A DNA stretch of 64,000 nt from Archangium primigenium. Its GTDB lineage: Bacteria; Myxococcota; Myxococcia; Myxococcales; Myxococcaceae. Positions 8,983-17,180 of the stretch are shown piece by piece. The first letter of the stretch is position 1, and every line of letters begins with the position of its first letter. The stretch spans positions 372,001-436,000 of the forward strand of contig NZ_JADWYI010000001.1 in assembly GCF_016904885.1 (NCBI RefSeq), read 5' to 3'. The position numbers and the translations under genes are program-made. The notes under the pieces are model-generated. The model was not told where the DNA came from, made no database searches, and worked only from the letters and a program-made list of their open reading frames with translations.

Positions 8983-10551
8983 ATGACTCCTTCGAGCCCA
9001 TGGTGGCAGGGCGCCCGCCGCTTCCTCGGAACCTGGGCGCTGCTGCTGCTGACCGTGTGGAGCGCCTGCGTGCCGACCCAGCCCCTCCGGCGCGCCGTCC
9101 CCGAGCGCCCCACGGCCCAGGAGGTCGAGGAGGCCGAACCCGTCTGCGGCCTGGAGGAGCCCCTGCCAATAGGGCCCCAGGACTTCCGTGTCGCCTTGCG
9201 ACGGCTCGGTCTGGACCGTCCGCTCCCGGGGAGCCCGCGCGAGACGGCCCGGCGATGGTTGGAGACCCCCGCCGAGCACGCCGAGCCCGCCGGAGGGCTG
9301 GAGGGCGAATGGCTCGCGGAGGTCTCCGACGGACGGGTCCTGACCCTGCTGCCCCTGGACGAGACACCCCTGACCTCCGAGGCCCAGCTCGCCCTGCGCC
9401 GCGACTACGCCCACTGGTGTCAGCGCCAGGGCGGAGGCGACTGCCTGTCCCTGCTCGACGATGGACCGGACCTGCGCGCGGATGACCGGCGCACCCTCGC
9501 GCTGGCCCTGGCCCTGGGCGGCGTCTTGGAGGAGACACGCGGCGCGCTGGAACACGAGGTGACCCACCCTCGCGCCGTCGTGTCCCTGCTCGTGTGGACC
9601 GTGGGCCTGTACGCCATGCTCTGGCTGGTGCCCGAGCCCGTGACGAAGGGCCTGGCCGCCGCGCTCTCCGTGTTGATGGTGGCCTGGCTCGGCGTGGAGA
9701 CGCTGTGGCGGCTGGTGGAGGGCTGGGCGGTACTCACCCGCGACGCCCATGCCGCGACTCGCTTCTCGCAGCTGCGGGGCGCGGGCAGGGACTATGCCCG
9801 CGTCCTGGGCGAGAGCGCGGCCCGAGCCCTCCTGCTGGGCGCGGCGGCGCTCACGGGACGCACCCTTGGCGAGGTCGCCGCCCGCGTGAAGCTGCTGCCC
9901 GGAGCCGAGGCGGCGACGATGCGCTGGGGGCTCCAGACGCATCCCGGGACGGCGGGCGCGCTGGACGTCCTGGCCACGAGTGAAGCCCTCACCCGGGCCG
10001 TGGCGACGGTGGAGCTGGTCGCGGCGACGCCGGGTGGACCGCTCGCGGTGGTGCTACTCCGGCAGCGAGGCACCGGCCCCACCGCCCCCGGAAAAGGCCC
10101 GTCCGTCACCGTGGACCTGAGACACCGGGGCGGCAACCGGCAGGTCCTCCTGGGCAATGGCCAGCGCTGGCACCTGCCGCGGGACACCTCGCCCGAGGCC
10201 ATTCCGAAATCCGACCCGGTTGGCGACCAGCTCCAGGCGGCAGTCTCCCGCGCGGCGAAGGAATGGGGCACTTCACAGTTCACCGACAGGGAGCGCCGCG
10301 CCATCGCGGAGGCTCAGCGACGGGGCAAATATTGGCTGGCGCGTCTCCTGGAGCGCGAGGCCCGAGGTCGTTTCGTCGAGGCTCGGGTGTACGCCCAATT
10401 TCGTGGTCGGCTCAAGTGGAACCGCCAGGGAGTCGATGTGGAAGACGTGGCCACGGGATTCAAGTACGAAATCCTCTCGGGTACACCATCGAACCTGGCG
10501 CGGCACGGTCGACGGATGACAGGCGAATTCTTCCGAATGCTCACCTTCTGA
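8983..10551 (+). CDS. sitA: SitA-type polymorphic toxin lipoprotein
   Basis: The 522-residue protein begins with a signal peptide ending in LTVWSAC, so Cys29 is the probable lipid-bearing residue (the lipobox is loose). A conserved N-terminal body follows (contains VCGLEEPLPIG, RRDYAHWCQRQGGGDCLSLL, ALALGGVLEETR). A hydrophobic pair of helices lies around 195-245 (VVSLLVWTVGLYAMLWLVPEP). The variable C-terminal domain after about residue 360 ends GVDVEDVATGFKYEILSG...RRMTGEFFRMLTF. This matches the SitA plan known in Myxococcus: lipoproteins exchanged through TraA/B outer-membrane fusion, toxic to siblings that lack the immunity protein. From memory it looks closest to the SitA5 type. The C-terminal VD...YEIL spacing could fit a PD-(D/E)xK nuclease, unproven. 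An immunity-like gene follows after 28 bases. Confidence 0.7.
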   Translation: MTPSSPWWQGARRFLGTWALLLLTVWSACVPTQPLRRAVPERPTAQEVEEAEPVCGLEEPLPIGPQDFRVALRRLGLDRPLPGSPRETARRWLETPAEHAEPAGGLEGEWLAEVSDGRVLTLLPLDETPLTSEAQLALRRDYAHWCQRQGGGDCLSLLDDGPDLRADDRRTLALALALGGVLEETRGALEHEVTHPRAVVSLLVWTVGLYAMLWLVPEPVTKGLAAALSVLMVAWLGVETLWRLVEGWAVLTRDAHAATRFSQLRGAGRDYARVLGESAARALLLGAAALTGRTLGEVAARVKLLPGAEAATMRWGLQTHPGTAGALDVLATSEALTRAVATVELVAATPGGPLAVVLLRQRGTGPTAPGKGPSVTVDLRHRGGNRQVLLGNGQRWHLPRDTSPEAIPKSDPVGDQLQAAVSRAAKEWGTSQFTDRERRAIAEAQRRGKYWLARLLEREARGRFVEARVYAQFRGRLKWNRQGVDVEDVATGFKYEILSGTPSNLARHGRRMTGEFFRMLTF

Positions 10552-10579
10552 ATCAACGAGCACACAGCGAGCACACACC

Positions 10580-11212
10580 ATGGCCTGGCTGGAGAACGTC
10601 CTCATCGAGGACAAGAAGCTTCGCGGAGAGCGTCTGGAATTGACGGACAAGAACTCCCTCTACTTCCTGGGTCCGAACCTGGAGCTAAGGGAATGCACCC
10701 TCGTGCTGAAAGTCAGTGCGAGGCGCCTGCTCATCCTGGGCGCTCGCTTCATCGACTGCACCTTCGAGGTGAAGCAGGAGCTGACGAATCATCTGGCCTG
10801 GCGCAGTGCCATCCTCCAGGGTTGCCGGTTCAAGGGGCGGATGTCGGGCTGTGACTTCGGCCATTCCCCCGAGCGCGTCGGCGACGATGAGTTCGGTGTG
10901 GGCGCCATCGAGGACTGCGACTTCACCGAGGCGCGCCTGGACGGCTGCCGCTTCATGGGCTGTGACCCGAGCACCCTGCGCCTTCCCAAGTGGCCCTGCT
11001 TCACCGTCCTGGACCCCATCCCGCGCAGCCAGGAGCTCGCGCGCCTGCCCTGGCCGGGCAACATCTCGCCCATCGTCATGGAGGGAAATGCCCACTCGCC
11101 CTCGGCGACCGTCGCCGTCACCTACCACGCCCCCACCCTCGCGAAAGAGAGCGGCACCACCGTCGAGGCCCTCCGCGCCGTGCTCGACACCTGCCCCGGC
11201 GTCATCTTCTGA
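10580..11212 (+). CDS. Pentapeptide-like immunity protein, copy 2 (probable cognate)
   Basis: This 210-residue paralogue of the genes at 8340 and 11309 lies 28 bases after the intact toxin gene, which makes it the most likely cognate immunity protein. Its N-terminal half differs at many positions from the other two copies (for example LIEDKKLRGERLEL against ILEHKDLQNERVQL). Its C-terminal half is nearly the same as copy 3 (VLDPIPRSQELARLPWPGNIS, APTLAKESGTT). The specificity-determining part is therefore probably the N-terminal half and first beta-helix rungs. No signal peptide or membrane segment is visible, so it would act inside the recipient cell. Immunity role is inferred from position and paralogy. 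Confidence 0.7.
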   Translation: MAWLENVLIEDKKLRGERLELTDKNSLYFLGPNLELRECTLVLKVSARRLLILGARFIDCTFEVKQELTNHLAWRSAILQGCRFKGRMSGCDFGHSPERVGDDEFGVGAIEDCDFTEARLDGCRFMGCDPSTLRLPKWPCFTVLDPIPRSQELARLPWPGNISPIVMEGNAHSPSATVAVTYHAPTLAKESGTTVEALRAVLDTCPGVIF

Positions 11213-11293
11213 ATCCTGTCCGGTACCCCGAGCAATCTGGCGCGGCATGGCAGACGCATGACCGAGCAGTTCTTCCGGATGCTGACCTTCTGA
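11213..11293 (+). pseudogene. 3-prime remnant of a SitA-type toxin gene
   Basis: Immediately after the stop of immunity copy 2, a 26-codon stretch plus TGA encodes ILSGTPSNLARHGRR followed by MTEQFFRMLTF. The first 17 residues (through MT) match the intact toxin exactly and the tail differs only at the GE/EQ pair. It has no start codon and no upstream body. It is the surviving end of a second toxin gene whose immunity gene (11309) still follows 15 bases later, so the unit once was toxin-immunity-toxin-immunity. Confidence 0.85.
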
Positions 11294-11308
11294 GTCAAGG
11301 AGCACGTC

Positions 11309-11941
11309 ATGGCATGGCTTGAAAACGTCATCCTCGAGCACAAGGACCTCCAGAACGAGCGCGTCCAGCTCACCTCAAAGGGGGCGCTCTACTTCCTCGG
11401 GCCGAAGCTCACCCTCCGCGACTGCGAGGTGGTCTTGAAGGTCAGCGGGCGAAACCTGCTCCTCCGAGGCGCCCACTTCATCGACTGCACCATCGAGGTG
11501 AAACAGGAACTCAAGAACCATCAGGACTGGGTCTCGGCCACGCTCAAGGGCTGCCGGTTCAAGGGGCGGATGTCGGGCTGTGACTTCGGCTACTCGCCCG
11601 AGTTCGGCAGTTATGCGGAGTTCGGCGTGGGCGTCATCGAGGACTGCGACTTCACCGAGGCGCGCCTGGACGGCTGCCGCTTCATGGGCTGCGATCCGAG
11701 CACCCTGCGCTTTCCCACGTGGCCCTGCTTCACCGTGCTGGACCCCATCCCGCGCAGCCAGGAGCTCGCGCGCCTGCCCTGGCCGGGCAACATCTCGTCC
11801 ATCGTCATGGCGGGCCATGTCCGGGATCCCTCGGCGACCGTCGCCGTCACCTACCACGCCCCCACCCTCGCGAAGGAGAGCGGCACCACCGCCGAGGCCC
11901 TCCGCGCCGTGCTCGACACCTGCCCCGGCGTCCTCTTCTGA
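11309..11941 (+). CDS. Pentapeptide-like immunity protein, copy 3
   Basis: This 210-residue paralogue is identical to copy 1 over its first 99 residues and close to copy 2 over the last third, so it is mosaic. It follows the tail fossil of a lost toxin gene by 15 bases and has an AAGGAG ribosome site about 5 bases before ATG 11309. It retains the same beta-helix rungs (CRFKG, CDFGY, CDFTEARLDGCRF). As an orphan immunity gene it may protect against a toxin no longer made by this strain but present in relatives. No toxin gene follows; the next gene belongs to a different cluster. Confidence 0.65.
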   Translation: MAWLENVILEHKDLQNERVQLTSKGALYFLGPKLTLRDCEVVLKVSGRNLLLRGAHFIDCTIEVKQELKNHQDWVSATLKGCRFKGRMSGCDFGYSPEFGSYAEFGVGVIEDCDFTEARLDGCRFMGCDPSTLRFPTWPCFTVLDPIPRSQELARLPWPGNISSIVMAGHVRDPSATVAVTYHAPTLAKESGTTAEALRAVLDTCPGVLF

Positions 11942-12138
11942 TCCACCCATGGCTCCAGGGAGCGCTCGCCCGCGTACAAGCCCGGCGAGCGGGCGTGGCT
12001 CCACGGGAACTGCATCGGGCCCGTGCGCGATGTTGACTGCTGGGAGTCGTCGGAAAGGAACTCCCCCCGTGGCCCCCATCCCCCAGGGATCCAGCTAGCC
12101 TGTGCCCGCTGCCCCCCCCGACATCCCCGCCCCCTTCC

Positions 12139-12819
12139 GTGATCACCGTCCCCCACTCCCCATCGACCGATGAGCTCACGGCCTTGCGTGAGGCCTACCT
12201 GTCCGCCCAGCTCAAGGGCAATCGCCGCGAGGCCCTGCGCCTGGTGGTGGAGGAGGGCCTGCTGCGCGGCATCCCCTTCGCCACCCTGCAATCCGAGGTC
12301 ATCCGCAAGGCGCAGTGGGAGATCGGCCGCCTGTGGCAGGAGAACATCATCTCCGTGGCGCAGGAGCACATGGCCACGGCCATCTCCCAGCTCGCCCTGT
12401 CCCACCTCTACCGCTACCTGCCGCGAGACGCCCCCAACGGGCGCACGGTGGTGGTGTCGTGCGTGGAGGGCGAGCTGCACGAGCTGGGCGCGCGCATGGC
12501 GAGCGACTTCCTGGAGATGGCGGGCTTCGACGTGCGCTTCCTCGGCGCGAGTGTGCCCGTGGAGCATCTGGTGCGCGAGGTGAAGAGCGCGCCGCCGGAC
12601 TTGCTGGCGCTCTCGGTGACGATGACCTTCCACCTGCCGGCGCTGCGCGAGGCGGTGGCGGCGGTGCGCGCGGTGGCGCCCCGGCTGCCCCTGCTCGTGG
12701 GGGGACTGGCCCTGGAGTGGGCGCCCGGGGTGCAGGAGGAGCTGGGCGTGCCCTTCATCGGCACGGACGCGCGGGGTCTGGTGGCCACGGCGTGCCGGCT
12801 GCTGGAGGTGCCGGAATGA
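12139..12819 (+). CDS. Stand-alone cobalamin-binding protein with CarH-type light-sensor motifs
   Basis: The 226-residue protein has a helical-bundle half (about 10-95) and a Rossmann-like B12-binding half (about 100-226). The bundle carries Trp66 followed by nine residues and Glu76-His77, the Wx9EH signature of adenosylcobalamin photoreceptors such as CarH. The second half has E112-x-H114-xx-G117, the E/DxHxxG lower-ligand motif with His114, then ALSVTM and VGGLAL. CarH proteins also have a MerR DNA-binding domain; here it is missing. From memory, CarH has a His right after the Trp that binds cobalt after illumination; here it is Gln67. Starts GTG 12139. It overlaps the next gene by four bases and heads an operon with two histidine kinases, so it probably signals through protein contact rather than DNA. 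Confidence 0.8.
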   Translation: MITVPHSPSTDELTALREAYLSAQLKGNRREALRLVVEEGLLRGIPFATLQSEVIRKAQWEIGRLWQENIISVAQEHMATAISQLALSHLYRYLPRDAPNGRTVVVSCVEGELHELGARMASDFLEMAGFDVRFLGASVPVEHLVREVKSAPPDLLALSVTMTFHLPALREAVAAVRAVAPRLPLLVGGLALEWAPGVQEELGVPFIGTDARGLVATACRLLEVPE

Positions 12820-13520
12820 ACGCGCTGGCCCAGGAGGTGGCCGCGCGCACCGAGCGGCTGGCGGCGGCGTCGGTGGAGGGCCTGTACCAGGACCCCTTCT
12901 GGTTCGCCCGCTACGGCGAGGCCCGCGCGCGCCGCTTCGGCAGCGAGGACGCCGTCTTCCACGTGCGCTACCTCGTCCAGGCGCTGGAGACGCGCGACGC
13001 GGGCGTCATGGAGCGCTACGCGCGCTGGCTCCGGGGGCTGCTCGTGCCCCGGGGCATGTCCTCGCGGCACATCGCGACCCACTTCCAGGGCCTGCGCGCC
13101 GCGCTCGTGCACGAGGGCCTGACCTCGCCCCCCCAAGCGGTGGAGTACATGCGGGCCGCCGAGCAGGCGCTCCAGTGGACCGAGGGTCCCGCCCTGGCCC
13201 TGGAGCGGGCCCTGGAGGGCCTGGTGTCCCAGACCGTGCGTGAACTCACCGCACGAGGCGTCTCCCTGGCCGGTCTGGAAGAGGAAGTCCGGCTGCAATT
13301 TTCCTACCTCGCGGACTCCCTGGGCACGGGCCGGAGCGGACTGTTCGTCGACCACGTGAGGTGGTACGCCGGGTTCTGGCCGCGACGGGGACGGGGGGGC
13401 GACTACCGCACGGTGTTGCGGACCTTGGAGGCATCACTGGCCGGTGATGCGTCCCTGGCGGAACTGCCGCGGGTCACCGTGGCGATGGGGCTGACGGCCC
13501 TGGACGAGGAGCACCCGTGA
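12816..13520 (+). CDS. All-helical protein of unknown function in B12-sensor operon
   Basis: Not recognised. The 234-residue product looks entirely alpha-helical, with no signal peptide, membrane helix or catalytic motif. Notable segments are DPFWFARYGEARARRFG and FQGLRAALVHEGL. Its ATG overlaps the stop of the B12-binding gene (ATGA), and its end overlaps the GTG of the following kinase (GTGA), so the three are translationally coupled and likely act together. It could be an adaptor between the cobalamin protein and the kinase, or a ligand-binding helical sensor; both ideas are inference from gene order. Confidence 0.7.
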   Translation: MNALAQEVAARTERLAAASVEGLYQDPFWFARYGEARARRFGSEDAVFHVRYLVQALETRDAGVMERYARWLRGLLVPRGMSSRHIATHFQGLRAALVHEGLTSPPQAVEYMRAAEQALQWTEGPALALERALEGLVSQTVRELTARGVSLAGLEEEVRLQFSYLADSLGTGRSGLFVDHVRWYAGFWPRRGRGGDYRTVLRTLEASLAGDASLAELPRVTVAMGLTALDEEHP

Positions 13521-15547
13521 CGAACGCCGTTCCCACGCCCGTGTGGCATGCGCTGAGCCGCGAAGTGGCCCTGGCCTGTGCCCCCTCCGGGGAGATCCTC
13601 TGGGCGGACGAGCGCGCGGTGCGGATGTTGGAGGCCGTGCCCGGCGCGGCGCTGCGCCAGCTCGCGGCCCCGGGCCTGGAGGAGAAGGTGGAGCGGCTGC
13701 TCACGCTCGCGCGAGACGAGCGCGTGGAGGGCTGGGAGGTGGTGCTGTGCGTGGGGGGCCAGCCGCGCACCTTCGCCTTCCGGGGCATGCCCCACGAGGG
13801 CCACGTGGCGCTGGTGGGCAGCCTGGTCCCCGAGGACTACGCCGCCTCGCTGTCCCAGGTGAGCGAGACGCTCAGCGAGCTCGCGGCGCTGCACCGCGAG
13901 ACGGAGCGCCAGCAGCGCGAGCTCAAGCGGCGCGCGGACGAGCTGTTGCGCCTCAACCGCGAGCTGGAGGAGTCCAACCGCGGCGTGCGCAAGCTGCACG
14001 CGGAGCTGGACGAGAAGACGGAGAGCATGATCCGCACCGCGGAGATCAAGAGCCGGGTGGTGGCCAACGTGAGCCACGAGTTCCGCACCCCGCTGCACTC
14101 CATCCTGGGCCTGGCGCGGCTCTTGCTCAACCCCGCCAACGGGACGCTGTCCGGCGAGCAGCAGAAGCAGGTGCAGTTCATCCGCAGCTCGGCCGAGGCG
14201 CTCTTCGAGCTGGTGAGTGACCTGTTGGACCTGTCCAAGCTGGAGTCGGGCAAGACGACGCTGCGGCCCACGCGCTTTGGCGCCCGGGACTTCCTCGGCG
14301 CGCTGCGCGGGATGATGCGGCCCTTGCTGACGTCGGACTCGCCGGTGGAGCTGCGCTTCGCGGAGCCCCTGGACGAGCTGACGCTGGAGACGGACGAGGC
14401 CAAGGTGAGCCAGGTGCTGCGCAACCTCGTGTCCAACGCGCTCAAGTTCACCGAGAAGGGCCACGTCACGGTGTCCGTGAAGGCCGGCCCGGACGACCGC
14501 GTGCTCTTCCAGGTGCGCGACTCGGGCATCGGCATCGCGCCCGAGTACCACCAGCACATCTTCGAGGAGTTCGCCCAGGTGGACAGCCCCCTGCAGAAGA
14601 AGGTGCGCGGCACGGGCCTGGGCCTGTCCTTGTCGCGGCGCCTGGCCACGTTCCTCGGCGGGGACCTCACCGTGCAGAGCACCCCGGGCCACGGCTCCAC
14701 CTTCACCTTCAGCCTGCCGCGCGTGCACCCGGAGGTGGCCGAGTTCAACGTCATCACCGAGCGCAGCCAGCAGCTGGAGCCCGGACGCTCGCCGGTGCTC
14801 GTGCTGGAGGACGACCGGCAGACGCTCTTCCTCTACGAGAAGTACCTGTCGCGCTCGGGCTTCCAGGTGCTGCCCGTGCGCACGGTGGACGAGGCGCGCC
14901 GCACGCTGCAGCGCGTGCGCCCGGCCGCCGTGGTGCTCGACGTGATGCTCGAGGGCGAGACGAGCTGGAGCTTCCTGTCCGAGCTCAAGACGAACGAGGC
15001 CACGCGCGACATCCCCATCCTCGTGGTGACGCTCATGGACCGCGAGCAGAAGGCGCGCGCGCTCGGCGCGGACGAGTTCTGGCTCAAGCCCGTGGCCGAG
15101 GAGCAGCTGTTGCGCAAGCTGGCCAACATGGCCCGCGCCGCGCCCGTCAAGAAGCTGCTCATCATCGACGACGACGACGTGCACCGCTACCTCTTCCGGC
15201 AGATGCTCTCGGGCACGCCCTACGTGCTGAACGAGGCCGACAACGGCCCGGAGGGCATCCGCCTGGCGCGCGAGCAATCCCCGGACCTCATCTTCCTGGA
15301 CTTCGTGCTCCCGGACATGACGGCCTTCGACGTGCTGGACGAGCTCAAGGTGGATCCGCGCACGCGCGACATCCCCGTCATCCTGCACACCTCGCACCAG
15401 CTCAACGAGGAGGAGCGCCAGCGCCTGGCCAAGGAGACCTCCACCATCCTGGCCAAGCACACCGTGAGCCGCGAGGTCGCCATCGCGCGCATCCGGGACG
15501 CCCTGCACAAGAACCTGGGCAGCGGCGCGGAGGTCCACCGTGGCTGA
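13517..15547 (+). CDS. Hybrid histidine kinase with two receiver domains
   Basis: This 676-residue soluble protein has, in order: a PAS-like N-terminal region (about 5-110), a coiled coil (about 115-175), HisKA with His187 (SHEFRTPLHS), and HATPase (LVSNALKF, DSGIGIA, GTGLGLSLS). Two receivers follow, with Asp475 (VLDVML) and Asp595 (FLDFVLPD). The coiled coil directly before HisKA is where a signal from a partner protein could be transmitted. There is no membrane segment, which fits cytoplasmic sensing by the B12 protein encoded upstream. It starts GTG 13517 inside the stop of the previous gene, and its end overlaps the next kinase gene by eight bases. Confidence 0.9.
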   Translation: MTNAVPTPVWHALSREVALACAPSGEILWADERAVRMLEAVPGAALRQLAAPGLEEKVERLLTLARDERVEGWEVVLCVGGQPRTFAFRGMPHEGHVALVGSLVPEDYAASLSQVSETLSELAALHRETERQQRELKRRADELLRLNRELEESNRGVRKLHAELDEKTESMIRTAEIKSRVVANVSHEFRTPLHSILGLARLLLNPANGTLSGEQQKQVQFIRSSAEALFELVSDLLDLSKLESGKTTLRPTRFGARDFLGALRGMMRPLLTSDSPVELRFAEPLDELTLETDEAKVSQVLRNLVSNALKFTEKGHVTVSVKAGPDDRVLFQVRDSGIGIAPEYHQHIFEEFAQVDSPLQKKVRGTGLGLSLSRRLATFLGGDLTVQSTPGHGSTFTFSLPRVHPEVAEFNVITERSQQLEPGRSPVLVLEDDRQTLFLYEKYLSRSGFQVLPVRTVDEARRTLQRVRPAAVVLDVMLEGETSWSFLSELKTNEATRDIPILVVTLMDREQKARALGADEFWLKPVAEEQLLRKLANMARAAPVKKLLIIDDDDVHRYLFRQMLSGTPYVLNEADNGPEGIRLAREQSPDLIFLDFVLPDMTAFDVLDELKVDPRTRDIPVILHTSHQLNEEERQRLAKETSTILAKHTVSREVAIARIRDALHKNLGSGAEVHRG

Positions 15548-17069
15548 GCACGCGTTGGGAGAGACGATCCTCGTCGTCAACGATGATCCGGCGAGCCTCT
15601 ACCTGGCCTCGCGGCTCCTGCAGACCTCGGGCTACCGGGTCTTCGAGGCCGCCACGGGCCTGTCGGCGCTGGCGATCGCCGAGCGCGAGCGGCCGGACGT
15701 GGTGGTGCTGGACGTGAAGCTGCCGGACATCAGCGGCTACGAGGTGTGCAAGCGCCTGCGCGCCCACCCCGAGACGGCCTCGCTCGCGGTGATGCACACC
15801 TCGGCCACCTTCGTGACGCCGGACAAGAAGGTGCGCGGCCTGGATGGCGGCGCGGACGCCTACCTCACCGAGCCCTTCGAGGGCGAGGAGCTGCTGGCCA
15901 CGGTGCGCTCGCTCTTGCGCATGCGCCACGCCGAGCAGGCCCTGCGCCGGCGCGCCGAGCACCTCACCGAGGCGGACCGGCGCAAGGACCTGTTCCTCGC
16001 CATGCTCGCCCACGAGCTGCGCAACCCCCTCGCCGCCATCGGCACCGCCGCCGGCATCCTCGAGCGCCGCGGGCCGGTGGACCCGCGCGAGTCGCGGATG
16101 ATCGCCATCATCCAGCGGCAGACCAACCACCTGTCGCGGCTGGTGGATGACCTCCTGGACGTGAGCCGCATCACCCGGGGCAAGGTGGAGCTGCGCCGCG
16201 CGCGGGTGGACCTGCGCCACGTGCTCGAGCAGGTGCTCCTCTCCTTCCGGCCCGTGGCCGAGGCGCGGGGCCTCACGCTGACGGCCCGGGTCCCGGACGC
16301 GCCCGCGTGGGTGGACGCGGACACGACGCGCCTGGAGCAGGTCTTCACCAACCTGCTCGACAACGCGGCCAAGTACACGGACCGGGGCGGCACGCTCTGG
16401 CTGGACCTGAGCCCGGCCCCCAACGCCGAGCACCTGCCGGGGGCCCGCGTGAGCGTGCGCGACACGGGCATCGGCATCCGCCACGACGTGCTGCCCACCG
16501 TCTTCGAGCTGTTCGCCCAGGCGGACGAGTCCCTCGAGCGCTCGCGCGGGGGCCTGGGCATCGGGCTCACGCTGGTGCGCAACATGGTGGAGCTGCACGG
16601 CGGCCAGGTGGAGGCCCACAGCGAGGGGCCCGGCCGCGGCAGCGAGTTCGTGGTGTGGCTGCCCCTCCTGCCCGCCGCCCCCGATGAGGTGTCCTCCTCC
16701 GAGGGCCCCCGGCGCGGCCGGCACATCCTGCTCGTGGAGGAGAACGAGGCGGTGAGCCACGCGCTGCGCGAGCGGCTGGAGACGTGGGGTCACCAGGTGG
16801 AGGTGGCCGCGGACGCGCTGCGGGGGCTGGAGCTCGCGGTGCGGCGCGCGCCGGAGGTCGCCCTGGTGGCGCTCTCGCGGCCCGGGGAGGACGGCTACCG
16901 CATGGCCGAGACGCTCCGCGCGCGGCTGGGCAACACCATCCGGCTCGTGGCCCTCTCCGCCCAGGAGGCCCCCGGCGACCCGAGCCGGCTGCGCCAGGCG
17001 GGCTTCGATCTGCACCTGGTCCGCCCGGTGACACCCGACGAGCTGTGCCGCCTGCTGTCCGAGCTGTGA
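15540..17069 (+). CDS. Receiver-histidine kinase with C-terminal pseudo-receiver
   Basis: The 509-residue protein starts with a receiver (Asp58 in VVLDVKLPD). A HisKA with His158 (AHELRNPLAA) follows, then HATPase (NLLDNAAKY, DTGIGI, GLGIGLTLV) and a last receiver-like domain from about 395. That domain has EEN in place of the acidic pair, and VALVALS where a receiver has a phospho-accepting Asp, so it cannot be phosphorylated in the normal way. The N-terminal receiver probably takes phosphate from the upstream hybrid kinase, making this the next step in a relay. The GTG start at 15540 lies inside the previous gene; the reading starts MAEHALGE and gives a receiver of normal length. Last of four overlapping genes. 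Confidence 0.88.
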   Translation: MAEHALGETILVVNDDPASLYLASRLLQTSGYRVFEAATGLSALAIAERERPDVVVLDVKLPDISGYEVCKRLRAHPETASLAVMHTSATFVTPDKKVRGLDGGADAYLTEPFEGEELLATVRSLLRMRHAEQALRRRAEHLTEADRRKDLFLAMLAHELRNPLAAIGTAAGILERRGPVDPRESRMIAIIQRQTNHLSRLVDDLLDVSRITRGKVELRRARVDLRHVLEQVLLSFRPVAEARGLTLTARVPDAPAWVDADTTRLEQVFTNLLDNAAKYTDRGGTLWLDLSPAPNAEHLPGARVSVRDTGIGIRHDVLPTVFELFAQADESLERSRGGLGIGLTLVRNMVELHGGQVEAHSEGPGRGSEFVVWLPLLPAAPDEVSSSEGPRRGRHILLVEENEAVSHALRERLETWGHQVEVAADALRGLELAVRRAPEVALVALSRPGEDGYRMAETLRARLGNTIRLVALSAQEAPGDPSRLRQAGFDLHLVRPVTPDELCRLLSEL

Positions 17070-17180
17070 CGTCGCCCACCCGACACCCCCGCCCCGCGCC
17101 CCCCCTTCGCGCTCCGGACCGCCGTGGACACATAGAGCCCCCCGTCGGGGATGGGACGACTCACGCGCGGAGGTGGGTGC

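Noticed and set aside
11942-12138. A plus-strand frame with a protein-like segment (AYKPGERAWLHGNC, DVDCWE) after immunity copy 3
   Set aside because: Could be another toxin or immunity fossil, but there is no match to anything else in the window and no start or ribosome site.
13403-15580. 725-codon open frame on the minus strand opposite a hybrid kinase
   Set aside because: Composition is His/Gln/Arg/Leu-rich low-complexity typical of antisense frames in high-GC DNA; the plus-strand gene has clear kinase motifs.
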